DNA from: Paracoccaceae bacterium
GTDB taxonomy: Bacteria > Pseudomonadota > Alphaproteobacteria > Rhodobacterales > Rhodobacteraceae
NCBI GenBank assembly: GCA_026419405.1
Contig: JANZZL010000031.1
Coordinates: 36,088 to 100,087 of the forward strand
Reading direction: 5' to 3'
Length of the DNA stretch: 64,000 bases
Shown: positions 17,483 to 27,007 of the stretch, piece by piece
How the letters are laid out: every line of letters begins with the position of its first letter
Numbering within the stretch: the first letter of the stretch is position 1
The notes under the pieces: model-generated
Databases searched by the model: none
What the model saw: only the letters and a program-made list of their open reading frames with translations
Told to the model about the DNA's origin: nothing
Position numbers and translations under genes: made by a program

Positions 17483-18673
17483 ATGTTTTCGGTTTTCGGT
17501 TCGATCCGCAAGGCGGCCCTGGGCGGGCTCGCAAGGGCTGCGGCGGCGCTCGCCGCGGCGTCGTGGCTGGCGGCCTGCGATCCCGCGGCAGTGGGCGGCG
17601 GGGGGCCGGCGATCGAGCCCGGCGCGCCGGTCCAGGTGGCGCTCCTGGTGCCGCGCTCCTCGGGGATCGGCGGCGACGACATCCTCTCGCGCGATCTGGA
17701 GAACGCCGCGCGGCTGGCCATCGCCGACCTTCAGGGCGTGCGCATCGACCTCAGGGTCTACGACTCCGGCGGCAGCCCGCAGCAGGCCGCCGCCGCGGCG
17801 ACGACGGCGGTGAACGACGGGGCGCGGATCATCCTCGGCCCGCTCAGGGCCGATGCCGCGAATGCGGCGGGCCTCGCGGTCGCCAGCCGCAACGTCAACG
17901 TCCTGAGCTTCTCGAACAATGCCGACATCGCGGGCGGCAATGTCTACGTGCTCGGCACCACCTTCCAGACGGTGGCCGACCGGCTGGTCTCCTACGCGGC
18001 GAGCCGCGGCAAGGGCCGGATCTATGCCGTCTACGAGCAGACGGCGGCCGGCGAGGTCGGTCGGCGCGCGATCGAGCAGGCGATCGCGCGGTCGAACGCC
18101 TCGCTGGCGGGTCTGCAGAGCTATCCCTTCAGCCAGGCGGGCGTCACGGCGGCCGTGCCGGCGATCGTGAGCGGGGTGCGCGGCTCGGGCGCGCAGACGC
18201 TGTTCCTGACCGCGGGTTCGGTCGATTCGCTGCCGCTGCTGGCGCAGCTCCTGCCCGGCGCGGGGCTGGCCCCCGGCAGCGTGCAGTGGATGGGTCTGAC
18301 CCGGTGGGACATCCCGCCGGCCACGCTGGCGCTGCCCGGTATCCAGGGGGGCTGGTTCGCGCTGCCCGACCCGGGGCCGAGCCAGGCCTTCCGCGCCCGC
18401 TACCGTGCCGCCTACGCGGCGGACCCGAACCCGGTCGCGGGGCTCGCCTACGACGGGATCGCGGCGATCGGCGCGCTGGTGCGCAGCGGCCGGCCGGACG
18501 CGCTGTCGTCCTCGGCGCTGACCCAGTCCTCGGGCTTCGTGGGGGTGAACGGCATCTTCCGCTTCCGCAGCGACGGAACCAGCGAGCGCGCGCTTGCGGT
18601 CGCCGAGGTCCGCAACAACCAGGTCGTCGTGATTGACCCCGCCCCGAGACGCTTCGGCGGCGCTGGCTTCTGA
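17483..18673 (+). CDS. Penicillin-binding protein activator (LpoA-like lipoprotein)
   Basis: 396 residues. The N-terminal signal ends in a lipobox (AAASWLAAC, Cys near residue 32), so it should be a lipid-anchored periplasmic protein. The rest is a type-1 periplasmic-binding fold (VQVALLVPRSSG... IILGPLRADAA). In gammaproteobacteria LpoA with this C-terminal fold activates PBP1A. The alphaproteobacterial form, lacking the N-terminal TPR part, is annotated by similarity. The following glnD starts 41 bp before this stop, giving strong coupling. GGAGGATGAGGG precedes the ATG. Confidence 0.85.
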   Translation: MFSVFGSIRKAALGGLARAAAALAAASWLAACDPAAVGGGGPAIEPGAPVQVALLVPRSSGIGGDDILSRDLENAARLAIADLQGVRIDLRVYDSGGSPQQAAAAATTAVNDGARIILGPLRADAANAAGLAVASRNVNVLSFSNNADIAGGNVYVLGTTFQTVADRLVSYAASRGKGRIYAVYEQTAAGEVGRRAIEQAIARSNASLAGLQSYPFSQAGVTAAVPAIVSGVRGSGAQTLFLTAGSVDSLPLLAQLLPGAGLAPGSVQWMGLTRWDIPPATLALPGIQGGWFALPDPGPSQAFRARYRAAYAADPNPVAGLAYDGIAAIGALVRSGRPDALSSSALTQSSGFVGVNGIFRFRSDGTSERALAVAEVRNNQVVVIDPAPRRFGGAGF

Positions 18674-21434
18674 GCCGGCGCCCGCCCCCGAACGGCCCAT
18701 CGCGCCGCCGCCCGAGACCATCGCCGATCCCTCCGCGATCGAGGCGCTACTCGACATGGCGGCCGAGGGCGCGCGCGATCCCATCGCGCGCCGGGCCGCC
18801 GCGGTCGCCGTCCTGGCCGAGACGCGCCGCGCCGGCGCCGAGGCGATCGCCGCCGCCTTCGCCCGCAGCCCGCGCGAGGCGCACGGGACCATCGCCGCCT
18901 ATGCCTGGCTGACCGACGTGCTCGTGCGCGCCACGCTGCGCTTCGTCACCACCCACCTGCACCCGCTCAACACGCCCACCGAGGCCGAGCGGCTCGCCGT
19001 GGTCGCGGTGGGCGGCTACGGCAGGGCCGAGATGGCGCCGCATTCCGACGTCGACCTGCTGTTCCTCACGCCCTACAAGGTGACGCCCTGGGCCGAGAGC
19101 GTCATCGAATCGATGCTCTACATCCTGTGGGACCTGCGGCTGAAGGTCGGCCATGCGACGCGCACGGTGAAGGACTGCCTGCGGCTCGGGCGCGAGGACT
19201 ACACGATCCGCACCGCGCTGCTCGAGCACCGCCACATCTGCGGCGACCGGGCGCTTTCGGAGGAGCTCGGCGAGCGGCTCTGGCGCGAGCTGTTCCGCTC
19301 GACCGGCCCCGACTTCATCGAGGCCAAGCTGGCCGAGCGGGCGGAGCGGCTGAAGAAGCAGGGCGGGCAGCGCTACGTGCTCGAGCCCAACGTCAAGGAG
19401 GGCAAGGGCGGGCTGCGCGACCTCCAGTCGCTGTTCTGGATCGCCAAGTATCTCCACCGGGTCGACTCGAGCCGGGCGCTTCTCTCGCTCGGCTTCTTCC
19501 GGCCCGAGGAATGGGAGGCCTTCGAGCGCGCCGAGGGCTTCCTCTGGGCGGTGCGCTGCCACCTGCACCTGATCGCCGGCCGTGCGGTGGACCAGCTCAC
19601 CTTCGACATGCAGGTGGAGGTGGCCCGCCGCATGGGCTACCGCGACGGCGGCGGGCGGCGCGCGGTCGAGCACTTCATGCAGGACTACTTCCGCCACGCC
19701 ACCCGGGTGGGGGAGCTGACGCGGATCTTCCTCACCGCGCTCGAGGCGAGCCACGTCAAGCAGGAGCCGGGCCTGCTGCGGATGCTGCGCCGGCCGCGCA
19801 AGGCGCGCGCGCCCTACCGGATCCGGCAGAACCGGCTGGACGTGGCCGACGAGACGGCCTTCCTGGCCGACAAGCTCAACATGATCCGCGTCTTCGAGGA
19901 GGCGCTGCGCACCGGGCTCCTGCTCCACCCCGACACGATGCGGCTGATCGCGGCCAACCTGCACCTGATCGACGACGAGGTGCGCGCCGACCCCGAGGCG
20001 CAGCGGCTGTTCCTCGACCTGCTGCTGAAGCACGGCAACCCCGAGCGGGCGCTCAGGCGGATGAACGAGCTCGGCGTGCTGGCCGCCTTCATCCCCGAGT
20101 TCGAGCCGATCGTGGCGATGATGCAGTTCAACATGTACCACAGCTACACGGTGGACGAACACATCATCCAGTGCATCTCCACCCTCGCCCAGATCGAGCG
20201 CGGCGAGCTGGTGGAGGAGCTGCCGATCGCCAGCCGCATCCTGAAGGAGGGCGTGAACCGCCGGGTGCTCTACGTCGCGCTCCTGCTGCACGACATCGGC
20301 AAGGGCCGCCCCGAGGACCATTCGGCGCTGGGGGCGCAGATCGCGCGGAAGGTGGCGCCGCGGCTCGGGCTGAACCCCGAGGAATGCGAGACGGTGGAGT
20401 GGCTGGTGCGCTACCACCTCCTGATGTCGGACATGGCGCAGAAGCGCGACATCGCCGACCCGCGCACCGTGCGCGACTTCGCCAAGGCGGTGCGCAACCG
20501 CAAGCGGCTCGACCTGCTGACGGTCCTGACCGTCTGCGACATCCGCGGCGTGGGCCCGCAGGCCTGGAACAACTGGAAGGCCATGCTGCTGCGCGGCCTC
20601 TACCGCCAGACGGCGGATGCGCTCGAGACCGGGCTCGAGGAGGTCAACCGCGAGAAGCGCGAGGACGAGGCCAAGCGCGCGCTGCGCGAGGCGCTGAAGG
20701 ACTGGGACGCGAAGGACCTGCGCCGCGAGACGGCGCGCCACTACGGGCCCTACTGGCAGGGGCTGAGCACCGAGACGCAGGCGGTCTTCGCGCGGCTGCT
20801 GCGCGACCTCGGCCCCGACGAGATCCGCATCGACCTCCAGCCCGAGCCCGACCGCGACGCCACCCGCGCCTGCTTCGCCCTGGCCGACCACCCCGGCATC
20901 TTCTCGCGGCTGGCGGGCGCGCTGGCGCTGGCGGGCGCCAACGTCGTCGATGCGCGCACCTACACCTCGAAGGACGGCTATGCGACCGCGGTCTTCTGGA
21001 TCCAGGATGCCGAGGGCGCGCCCTACGAGGAAAGCCGCCTGCCACGGCTGCGCAACATGATCGAGCGGACGCTGAAGGGCGAGGTCGTGGCCCGCGAGGC
21101 GCTGAAGTCGAAGGACAAGATCAAGCGCCGCGAGAAGGAGTTCCAGTTCCCGACCTCGATCACCTTCGACAACGAGGGGTCGGACATCTACACGATCATC
21201 GAGGTGGACACCCGCGACCGGCCGGGGCTGCTCTACGACCTGACGCGGACGCTGGCCAACAGCAACATCTACATTGCCTCGGCCGTGATCGCGACCTACG
21301 GAGCGCAGGTGGTCGATACGTTCTACGTGAAGGACATGTTCGGGCTGAAGCTGCACAGCCGGCAGAAGCGCGATGCGCTGGAGCGCAAGCTGCGCGCGGC
21401 GATCGAGCAGGGCGCCGAGCAGGCCCGGGCATGA
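18633..21434 (+). CDS. glnD: Bifunctional [PII] uridylyltransferase / uridylyl-removing enzyme
   Basis: Senses glutamine and (de)uridylylates PII proteins, setting nitrogen assimilation. 933 residues in the expected order. The nucleotidyltransferase has VGGYGRAEMAPHSDVDLLFL near residues 126-145, and the PII-UT helical region contains EPNVKEGKGGLRDLQ. The HD hydrolase has LLLHDIGKGRPEDHS near 550, and two C-terminal ACT domains read RLAGALALAGANVVDART and RDRPGLLYDLTRTLAN. The start is a TTG at 18633 lying inside the PBP-activator frame, a 41-bp overlap. The stop overlaps the murJ ATG (ATGA). Confidence 0.95.
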   Translation: MTPPRDASAALASEPAPAPERPIAPPPETIADPSAIEALLDMAAEGARDPIARRAAAVAVLAETRRAGAEAIAAAFARSPREAHGTIAAYAWLTDVLVRATLRFVTTHLHPLNTPTEAERLAVVAVGGYGRAEMAPHSDVDLLFLTPYKVTPWAESVIESMLYILWDLRLKVGHATRTVKDCLRLGREDYTIRTALLEHRHICGDRALSEELGERLWRELFRSTGPDFIEAKLAERAERLKKQGGQRYVLEPNVKEGKGGLRDLQSLFWIAKYLHRVDSSRALLSLGFFRPEEWEAFERAEGFLWAVRCHLHLIAGRAVDQLTFDMQVEVARRMGYRDGGGRRAVEHFMQDYFRHATRVGELTRIFLTALEASHVKQEPGLLRMLRRPRKARAPYRIRQNRLDVADETAFLADKLNMIRVFEEALRTGLLLHPDTMRLIAANLHLIDDEVRADPEAQRLFLDLLLKHGNPERALRRMNELGVLAAFIPEFEPIVAMMQFNMYHSYTVDEHIIQCISTLAQIERGELVEELPIASRILKEGVNRRVLYVALLLHDIGKGRPEDHSALGAQIARKVAPRLGLNPEECETVEWLVRYHLLMSDMAQKRDIADPRTVRDFAKAVRNRKRLDLLTVLTVCDIRGVGPQAWNNWKAMLLRGLYRQTADALETGLEEVNREKREDEAKRALREALKDWDAKDLRRETARHYGPYWQGLSTETQAVFARLLRDLGPDEIRIDLQPEPDRDATRACFALADHPGIFSRLAGALALAGANVVDARTYTSKDGYATAVFWIQDAEGAPYEESRLPRLRNMIERTLKGEVVAREALKSKDKIKRREKEFQFPTSITFDNEGSDIYTIIEVDTRDRPGLLYDLTRTLANSNIYIASAVIATYGAQVVDTFYVKDMFGLKLHSRQKRDALERKLRAAIEQGAEQARA

Positions 21435-22981
21435 TGGCGCCGATCCGCCTCGTGCGCGGCTTCCTCACCGTCGGAAGCTGGACGCTGGTCAGCCGCGGCG
21501 TCGGCTTCGTGCGCGACGTGATGATGGCCGCCTACCTCGGCACCGGGCCGGTGGCCGAGGCCTTCCTGGTCGCCTTCTCGCTGCCCAACATGTTCCGCCG
21601 CTTCTTCGCCGAGGGCGCCTTCAACATGGCCTTCGTGCCGATGTTCGCCAAGAAGCTGGAGCGCGGCGAGGACGCCGAGGGCTTCGCGCGCGAGGCCTTC
21701 AGCGGGCTCGGCGCGGTGCTGCTGGCCTTCACCCTGGCCGGCACGCTGCTGATGCCCTGGCTGGTGCTGGCCATGGCGAGCGGCTTCTGGGGCGACGCGC
21801 GCTTCGACCTGGCCGTGACCTTCGGGCGGATCTCGTTCTCCTACATCCTGTTCATCTCGCTCGTCGCGCTGCTCTCGGGCGTGCTGACGACGCGGGGCCG
21901 CTTCACCGAGGCCTCCTTCGTGCCGGTGCTGATGAACCTGATGTTCATCGCCGCGATGCTGGCCGCCGACCGGCTGGGCTGGGACATGGGGCTGACGCTG
22001 GCCTGGACCGTGCCCCTTACGGGGGTCGCGCAGCTTGCCTTCACCTGGGCCTGGGCGCGGCGGGCGGGCTACCGCTTTCCGCTGACGCGGCCGCGCCTCA
22101 CCCCCGACCTGCGCCGGCTTGCCGCGATCGCGGCGCCCGCGGTGCTGGCGGGCGGCGTGGTGCAGATCAACCTGCTGGTCGGCCGGCAGGTGGCGAGCTT
22201 CACCGAGGGCGCGGTGGCCTGGCTTTCCTACGCCGACCGGCTGTATCAGCTGCCGCTCGGGGTGGTGGGGGTCGCCGTGGGCGTGGTGCTCCTGCCCGAC
22301 CTCTCGCGCCGGCTGGGCGCGGGCGACACCGCGGGCGGCCGGCATGCCTTCAACCGGGCGGCCGAGTTCAGCCTGCTCCTGACGGTGCCGGCGGCGGTGG
22401 CGCTGATGGTGATTCCGGTGCCGCTGATCCAGGTGCTGTTCGAACGCGGTGCCTTCGGCCCCGACGACACGGCGGCGACCGCGCTGGCGCTGGCCGTCTA
22501 CGGCGCGGGGCTGCCGGCCTTCGTGCTGCAGAAGGTGCTCCAGCCCGCGTTCTACGCCCGCGAGGATACCCGCCGCCCGTTCCGCTACGCGGTCTGGGCG
22601 ATGGTGATCAACGCCGCCGCGGCGGTGGGGCTTTCGCTTCCGCTCGGCTTCATCGCCGCGGCGCTGGGCACGACGCTGGCCGGCTGGGCGATGGTCTGGA
22701 TGCTCTGGGCCGGCTCGCGCGGCATGGGCGAGGCGGTGATGCTGGATGCGCGCGCGCGCCGGCGCCTGCCGCGGATCGTGGCCGCGGCGCTGGTCATGGG
22801 CGCGGTGCTCTGGGCCGCGAACCTGGCGCTGGCGCCGCTGTTCGTGCCCGGCGGCACCGATGTCGTGGCGCTGGTCCTTCTGGTGCTGGTCGGGATGGCC
22901 GCCTATTTCGGCGCGGGCCTCGCGATCGGGGCCTTCACGATCTCGGACTTCCGCCGGGCGCTGGCGCGTGGGCAGGGCTGA
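21431..22981 (+). CDS. murJ: Lipid II flippase
   Basis: Polytopic MOP-superfamily exporter that flips the peptidoglycan precursor lipid II across the inner membrane. 516 residues with about 14 hydrophobic segments. The N-terminal RGVGFVRDVMMAAYLGTGP and SLPNMFRRFFAEGAFNMAFVP are diagnostic for MurJ (MviN). The start ATG overlaps the glnD stop (ATGA at 21431-21434); a second ATG follows directly. The glnD-murJ-trpS neighbourhood with a rhomboid-like gene is common in Rhodobacterales. Confidence 0.95.
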   Translation: MMAPIRLVRGFLTVGSWTLVSRGVGFVRDVMMAAYLGTGPVAEAFLVAFSLPNMFRRFFAEGAFNMAFVPMFAKKLERGEDAEGFAREAFSGLGAVLLAFTLAGTLLMPWLVLAMASGFWGDARFDLAVTFGRISFSYILFISLVALLSGVLTTRGRFTEASFVPVLMNLMFIAAMLAADRLGWDMGLTLAWTVPLTGVAQLAFTWAWARRAGYRFPLTRPRLTPDLRRLAAIAAPAVLAGGVVQINLLVGRQVASFTEGAVAWLSYADRLYQLPLGVVGVAVGVVLLPDLSRRLGAGDTAGGRHAFNRAAEFSLLLTVPAAVALMVIPVPLIQVLFERGAFGPDDTAATALALAVYGAGLPAFVLQKVLQPAFYAREDTRRPFRYAVWAMVINAAAAVGLSLPLGFIAAALGTTLAGWAMVWMLWAGSRGMGEAVMLDARARRRLPRIVAAALVMGAVLWAANLALAPLFVPGGTDVVALVLLVLVGMAAYFGAGLAIGAFTISDFRRALARGQG

Positions 22982-22993
22982 TCCGCGGCCGGC

Positions 22994-23695
22994 TCAGGGC
23001 TGGCGCAGCCGGCGCAGCGCCGCCTGAAGGCCGCCCGGCCGCACCAGGAACGACAGCGCGAAGCCCGCGCCGAAGCCCGAGAGGTCGGCAAGCCAGCTCC
23101 AGTCGGTCCAGCCCTTGAAGACGAAGTAGATCAGCCCGATGACGAGCTGGAAGGCCATCAGGAAGCCGATCAGCAGGAAGGCGCGGCGCCGGTCGGCGTT
23201 GACCGCCCCGAGCCGCGCCCAGAGGATGTAGGTGAAGGCGCCGATCAGGCCGTAGACCGCCGGGAAGGCCCCGTAGAGCGGCTGGCGCGTGTCGAGGACG
23301 AGCCCGTAGGCCAGCGCCGCCAGCGCCGCCGAGCCGAAGAACACCGCCAGCACCGCCGCGGGGCGGAACACCTCGCCCACGAACTTGCCGAGCGCGAGCA
23401 GGAACACCAGCGCGAAGAGCGCGTGGGTGAAGCTGCCGTGCACGAAGGGATAGGTGACGAGGCGCGCCAGGTCCCAGAGCGGGAAGTGGCGGTTCGCGAC
23501 CATCCATTCGAACACGGTGTCGAAGAAGGCCCAGTCGGTGATCGCGCCGGTGCGCCAGCCGATCGCCTCGCGCCCTCCGGCAAGCCCGCGCTGGCCGAGG
23601 CCGAGCACCGCCTCGACCGCGACGATGGGCAGCGCGAGCGCCCAGACCACCGGCGGCAGCGGGTTGAGCGGCGGGGCGGCGTGATCGGGGTTCAT
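22994..23695 (-). CDS. Rhomboid-family membrane protein, apparently without catalytic residues
   Basis: 233 residues with about six hydrophobic segments and a rhomboid-like arrangement: a [11 protein letters not shown] loop, [24 protein letters not shown] (split in two membrane-entry segments) and [20 protein letters not shown]. The active GxSG serine motif expected in the fourth segment reads YGLIG, with no Ser. The C-terminal segment where the catalytic His should be reads [10 protein letters not shown], without His. The fold call is moderately secure, but proteolysis is doubtful. It is convergent with murJ and divergent from trpS. Confidence 0.75.
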   Translation of the reverse strand: MNPDHAAPPLNPLPPVVWALALPIVAVEAVLGLGQRGLAGGREAIGWRTGAITDWAFFDTVFEWMVANRHFPLWDLARLVTYPFVHGSFTHALFALVFLLALGKFVGEVFRPAAVLAVFFGSAALAALAYGLVLDTRQPLYGAFPAVYGLIGAFTYILWARLGAVNADRRRAFLLIGFLMAFQLVIGLIYFVFKGWTDWSWLADLSGFGAGFALSFLVRPGGLQAALRRLRQP

Positions 23696-23775
23696 CGCGC
23701 GGGGGCCTTCGGTTGACGGGGCACCCGCCGAGCGATAAGCGGGCGTGCCACCGAAATCCAGTGCAGGTCCGACGC

Positions 23776-24795
23776 ATGGCGCCGAAATTCACCCCGCGCG
23801 TGTTCTCCGGGATCCAGCCCTCGGGCGGGCTCACGCTCGGCAACTACCTCGGCGCGCTCAAGCGCTTCGTGCGGATGCAGGACGAGGGCATGGAGACGAT
23901 CTACTGCATCGTCGATCTGCACGCGATCACCGTCTGGCAGGAGCCCGCGAAGCTGCGCGCGCAGACCCGCGAGGCGGCGGCGGCCTTCATCGCCGCCGGG
24001 ATCGACCCGAAGCGGTCGATCCTGTTCAACCAGTCCCAGGTTCCGGCGCATGCCGAGCTGGCCTGGATCTTCAACTGCGTCGCCCGCGTCGGCTGGATGA
24101 ACCGGATGACGCAGTTCAAGGACAAGGCCGGCAGGAACGCCGAGAACGCCTCGCTGGGGCTCTACGCCTACCCCTCGCTGATGGCGGCCGACATCCTCGT
24201 CTACCACGCGACCCATGTTCCCGTGGGCGAGGACCAGAAGCAGCACCTGGAGCTGACGCGCGACATCGCTGCGAAGTTCAACCACGACTACGGGGTGGAG
24301 TTCTTCCCGCTGACCGAGCCGGTGATCGAGGGCGCCGCGACGCGGGTGATGAGCCTGCGCGACGGCACGGTGAAGATGTCGAAGTCCGATCCCTCGGACC
24401 AGAGCCGGATCAACCTGACCGACGATGCCGACGCCATCGCCCAGAAGATCCGCAAGGCCAGGACCGACCCCGCGCCGCTGCCCGAGACGCTCGACGGGCT
24501 GAAGGACCGGCCCGAGGCGCGCAACCTCGTGAACATCTACGCCGCGCTTGCCGACCGCGCGCCGGCCGAGGTGCTGGCCGAGTTCGCCGGGCAGGGCTTC
24601 GGCGTCTTCAAGCCGCGGCTGGCCGAGCTGGCGGTGGCGGTCCTCTCGCCGATCTCGGCGGAGATGAAGCGGCTCGCCGCCGATCCGGCGGAGATCGACC
24701 GCATCCTCGGCGACGGGGCGAACCGCGCCGAGGCCATCGCGCGGCCGATCCTGGAGAGGACGCACGACATCGTGGGCATGATCCGCTCGCGCTGA
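23776..24795 (+). CDS. trpS: Tryptophanyl-tRNA synthetase
   Basis: Class I aminoacyl-tRNA synthetase charging tRNA-Trp. 339 residues. [20 protein letters not shown] near residues 8-27 contains the HIGH-equivalent (TLGN), and [10 protein letters not shown] near 197 is the KMSKS loop. Tryptophan-pocket segments such as [20 protein letters not shown] are intact, and length is typical for bacterial TrpRS. The ATG at 23776 gives [12 protein letters not shown]; the frame extends upstream without coding character. Divergent from the rhomboid-like gene. Confidence 0.96.
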   Translation: MAPKFTPRVFSGIQPSGGLTLGNYLGALKRFVRMQDEGMETIYCIVDLHAITVWQEPAKLRAQTREAAAAFIAAGIDPKRSILFNQSQVPAHAELAWIFNCVARVGWMNRMTQFKDKAGRNAENASLGLYAYPSLMAADILVYHATHVPVGEDQKQHLELTRDIAAKFNHDYGVEFFPLTEPVIEGAATRVMSLRDGTVKMSKSDPSDQSRINLTDDADAIAQKIRKARTDPAPLPETLDGLKDRPEARNLVNIYAALADRAPAEVLAEFAGQGFGVFKPRLAELAVAVLSPISAEMKRLAADPAEIDRILGDGANRAEAIARPILERTHDIVGMIRSR

Positions 24796-24931
24796 GCGGG
24801 CTGTCACGACGCCGATTCAATCGCCGCCCATGATCCGTCTCGCCGCCCTTCCCCAGGCGGCTTCCGGCAGCGCGGTCCTGTCCAAGCCCCAAGCCGCGGC
24901 GCTTCCCCGGCGCCTTCCGCAGCCTGCCGCG

Positions 24932-24957
24932 CCCCCGGCCGCCCCCGCGGCCGGGGG
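24932..24957. terminator. GC-rich hairpin downstream of trpS
   Basis: A perfect 10-bp inverted repeat, CCCCCGGCCG/CGGCCGGGGG, with a 6-nt loop lies 137 bases after the trpS stop and before the promoter-like sequence of the aminotransferase gene. There is no T tract on either strand, so it may be a Rho-assisted or structural terminator rather than a classical intrinsic one. Confidence 0.45.
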
Positions 24958-24982
24958 CCACCGCCTGGCGCCCCGCGCCGGG

Positions 24983-25011
24983 TGGACCGTGCCGTCCGCC
25001 GTGCCTAGAGT
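24983..25011 (+). promoter_or_regulatory. Possible sigma-70-type promoter for the aminotransferase gene
   Basis: TGGACC and TAGAGT are separated by exactly 17 bases and lie 27 bases upstream of the ATG at 25039. Each hexamer matches four of six consensus positions, and a good GGGGAGG ribosome-binding site lies between. This is a sequence match only. Confidence 0.35.
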
Positions 25012-25038
25012 GGCGGCCGCGGCAGGGGAGGCAGGGCG

Positions 25039-25902
25039 ATGGCGACCGGAACCAACATCCGCACCTTCTTCGGGGGGGCCTGGCACGACGGCGACGTGCC
25101 CGTGATGCGGGCGGCCGATCACGGCGCGTGGCTCGGCACCACGGTGTTCGACGGCGCGCGCTTCTTCGAGGGGGTGGCCCCCGACCTCGACCGGCACTGC
25201 GCCCGGGTCAACCGCTCGGCCGAGGCGCTGATGATCACCCCGACCGTCGGCGTCGAGGAGATGGTGGCGATCATCCGCGACGGGCTCGGCCGCTACCCGA
25301 AGGGCGCGGCCGTCTACATCCGCCCGATGTACTGGGCGCTCGAGGGCGGCGAGCTCGGCGTGGTGCCGAAGCCCGGCGCCACCGGCTTCGCCGTCTGCCT
25401 CGAGGAGATCCCGATGGCGCCGCCCGAGGCGACGACCACGCTCACCACAACGCGCTTCCGCCGCCCGGTGCTGGAGAGCGCGGTCGTCAACGCCAAGGCG
25501 GGCTGCCTCTACCCAAACAACGCCCGGATGCTGGCCGAGGCGCGGGCGAAGGGCTACGGCAACGCGCTGGTCGCCGACGCGCTGGGCAACGTGGCCGAGA
25601 CCGCCACCGCCAACATCTTCATGGTGAAGGACGGCGAGGTGTTCACCCCGGTCGCGAACGGCACCTTCCTTGCCGGGATCACCCGCGCGCGCCACATCGC
25701 GAACCTGCGCGCCGACGGCTTCCGGGTGCACGAGACGGTGCTGACCTTCGACGACTTCCGCGCCGCCGACGAGGTCTTCATGTCGGGCAACATGTCGAAG
25801 GTGACGCCGGTGACCGAGTTCGACGGCACGCATTACCAGGTGGGGCCGGTGACGCGACGGGTGCGCGAGCTCTACTGGGACTGGGCGCTTTCGGCCGCCT
25901 GA
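25039..25902 (+). CDS. Branched-chain amino acid aminotransferase-like protein (PLP fold type IV)
   Basis: 287 residues of the class-IV aminotransferase family. The Schiff-base Lys is in VVNAKAGCLYPNNARMLAEA near residue 154. The early DHGAWLGTTVFDGARFFEG segment and the late VAETATANIFMVKDGEVFTP and GITRARHI segments are family signatures. It may be IlvE or a D-amino-acid/aminodeoxychorismate-lyase relative; substrate is not decided by sequence. The ATG follows GGGGAGGCAGGGCG. The next gene begins two bases after this stop, so they are co-transcribed. Confidence 0.87.
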   Translation: MATGTNIRTFFGGAWHDGDVPVMRAADHGAWLGTTVFDGARFFEGVAPDLDRHCARVNRSAEALMITPTVGVEEMVAIIRDGLGRYPKGAAVYIRPMYWALEGGELGVVPKPGATGFAVCLEEIPMAPPEATTTLTTTRFRRPVLESAVVNAKAGCLYPNNARMLAEARAKGYGNALVADALGNVAETATANIFMVKDGEVFTPVANGTFLAGITRARHIANLRADGFRVHETVLTFDDFRAADEVFMSGNMSKVTPVTEFDGTHYQVGPVTRRVRELYWDWALSAA

Positions 25903-25903
25903 G

Positions 25904-27007
25904 ATGCGCCGGCTCGCGCATGTCTGCCTGGTGCTGGCGGCGCTCGGCAACGGCGCGGCGGCGCTCTGGGCCCTGTCGCGGACCCCCTTCGCGGCCCCGC
26001 TCGTCGCGCGGAGCGAGGCGGAGCTGCGCCTGGCCTTCGAGCGGGCGATGCTGCGCGAGGCGGCGCCCGAGCGGCTGATCCCGCGGCTGGAGGAGGCGGT
26101 GGCGGCGGGCGACCGCGACCGGACGGAGATGCTCGCGGCCTTCGCGCGGCGGCGGGGCGTTCCGATCCCGCCCGCGACGGCGGCCGCGGCGCATGCGCTG
26201 CTCGCGCCGCCCGGTGTGCTGGAGCAGGCGCTCGACTGCGGCGCCTGCGCCTGGAATCCCGAGACCTGCGACTCGCTTCGGCAGATGGCGGCCTGCGCGC
26301 TGCCGGTGGAGCTCACCCCGGCGGGCGACCTCAACGCGCTGCGCCGGCAGGCAGCGAACTGGCTTGTGGGCGAGGAGGTGGACCGGATCGAGGCCGGGCT
26401 TGCGGTCGCCGGCCTGGGCGCGACCGCGCTCGTCGCCGTCAGCGGGGGGGCGAGCTACATCCTCAAGACGGGCGCGAGCGCGGCGCGGCTGGCCCGCCGC
26501 ATGGGCACGCTCACCCCCGGCCTGACGCGGGTGCTCGGCGAGGCGACCGACGTGCCGGTGGCCTGGAACCGCGTGCTGCCCTACCTCGTCGGGCGCGCCC
26601 CGCTCGAGGAGGTGGCCGACCTCTCGCGCCTGGCGCGCGTCGGAGCGATCGCCGAGGACCTCGGCGCGGTGGCGCGCCACACCTCGCCGGTGGAGACCCT
26701 GGCGCTGCTGCGCCACGTTGACAGTGCCGAGGACGCCGCGCGGCTGCGGCGGCTGTCGGCGGTGGCCGGGGCCGAGACGCGGGTGACGATGGAGCTGCTG
26801 GGCAAGGCGCGCGCGTTCCGCATGCTGGTTCGCCTCGCCGACATCGTGCTGGCCGCGATCGGGCTCGTGGCGCTGTTCCTCGCGCAGGTCGGCTCGGCGC
26901 TGGTCTCGCTGCTCGTTGCCCTGCTGCGCCGGGCGGTGCGGCCGCGCCCCGTTGCGCGCCCGCGAAAGCCGCGCCATGATCGCGCCGCCATGGGAGGCGG
27001 CGGATGA
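25904..27007 (+). CDS. Uncharacterised membrane protein
   Basis: 367 residues, not recognised as a named family. An N-terminal hydrophobic anchor (LAHVCLVLAALGNGAAALWAL) is followed by an Ala-rich helical region containing a Cys cluster (DCGACAWNPETC... AACALP, residues about 107-128). A Gly-rich membrane-like segment lies near 166-186, and a long C-terminal hydrophobic stretch (IVLAAIGLVALFLAQVGSAL) precedes a basic Pro/Arg tail. It starts two bases after the aminotransferase stop and overlaps the usp gene by ATGA, so it is in the middle of a three-gene unit. Codon use matches its neighbours. Confidence 0.75.
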   Translation: MRRLAHVCLVLAALGNGAAALWALSRTPFAAPLVARSEAELRLAFERAMLREAAPERLIPRLEEAVAAGDRDRTEMLAAFARRRGVPIPPATAAAAHALLAPPGVLEQALDCGACAWNPETCDSLRQMAACALPVELTPAGDLNALRRQAANWLVGEEVDRIEAGLAVAGLGATALVAVSGGASYILKTGASAARLARRMGTLTPGLTRVLGEATDVPVAWNRVLPYLVGRAPLEEVADLSRLARVGAIAEDLGAVARHTSPVETLALLRHVDSAEDAARLRRLSAVAGAETRVTMELLGKARAFRMLVRLADIVLAAIGLVALFLAQVGSALVSLLVALLRRAVRPRPVARPRKPRHDRAAMGGGG

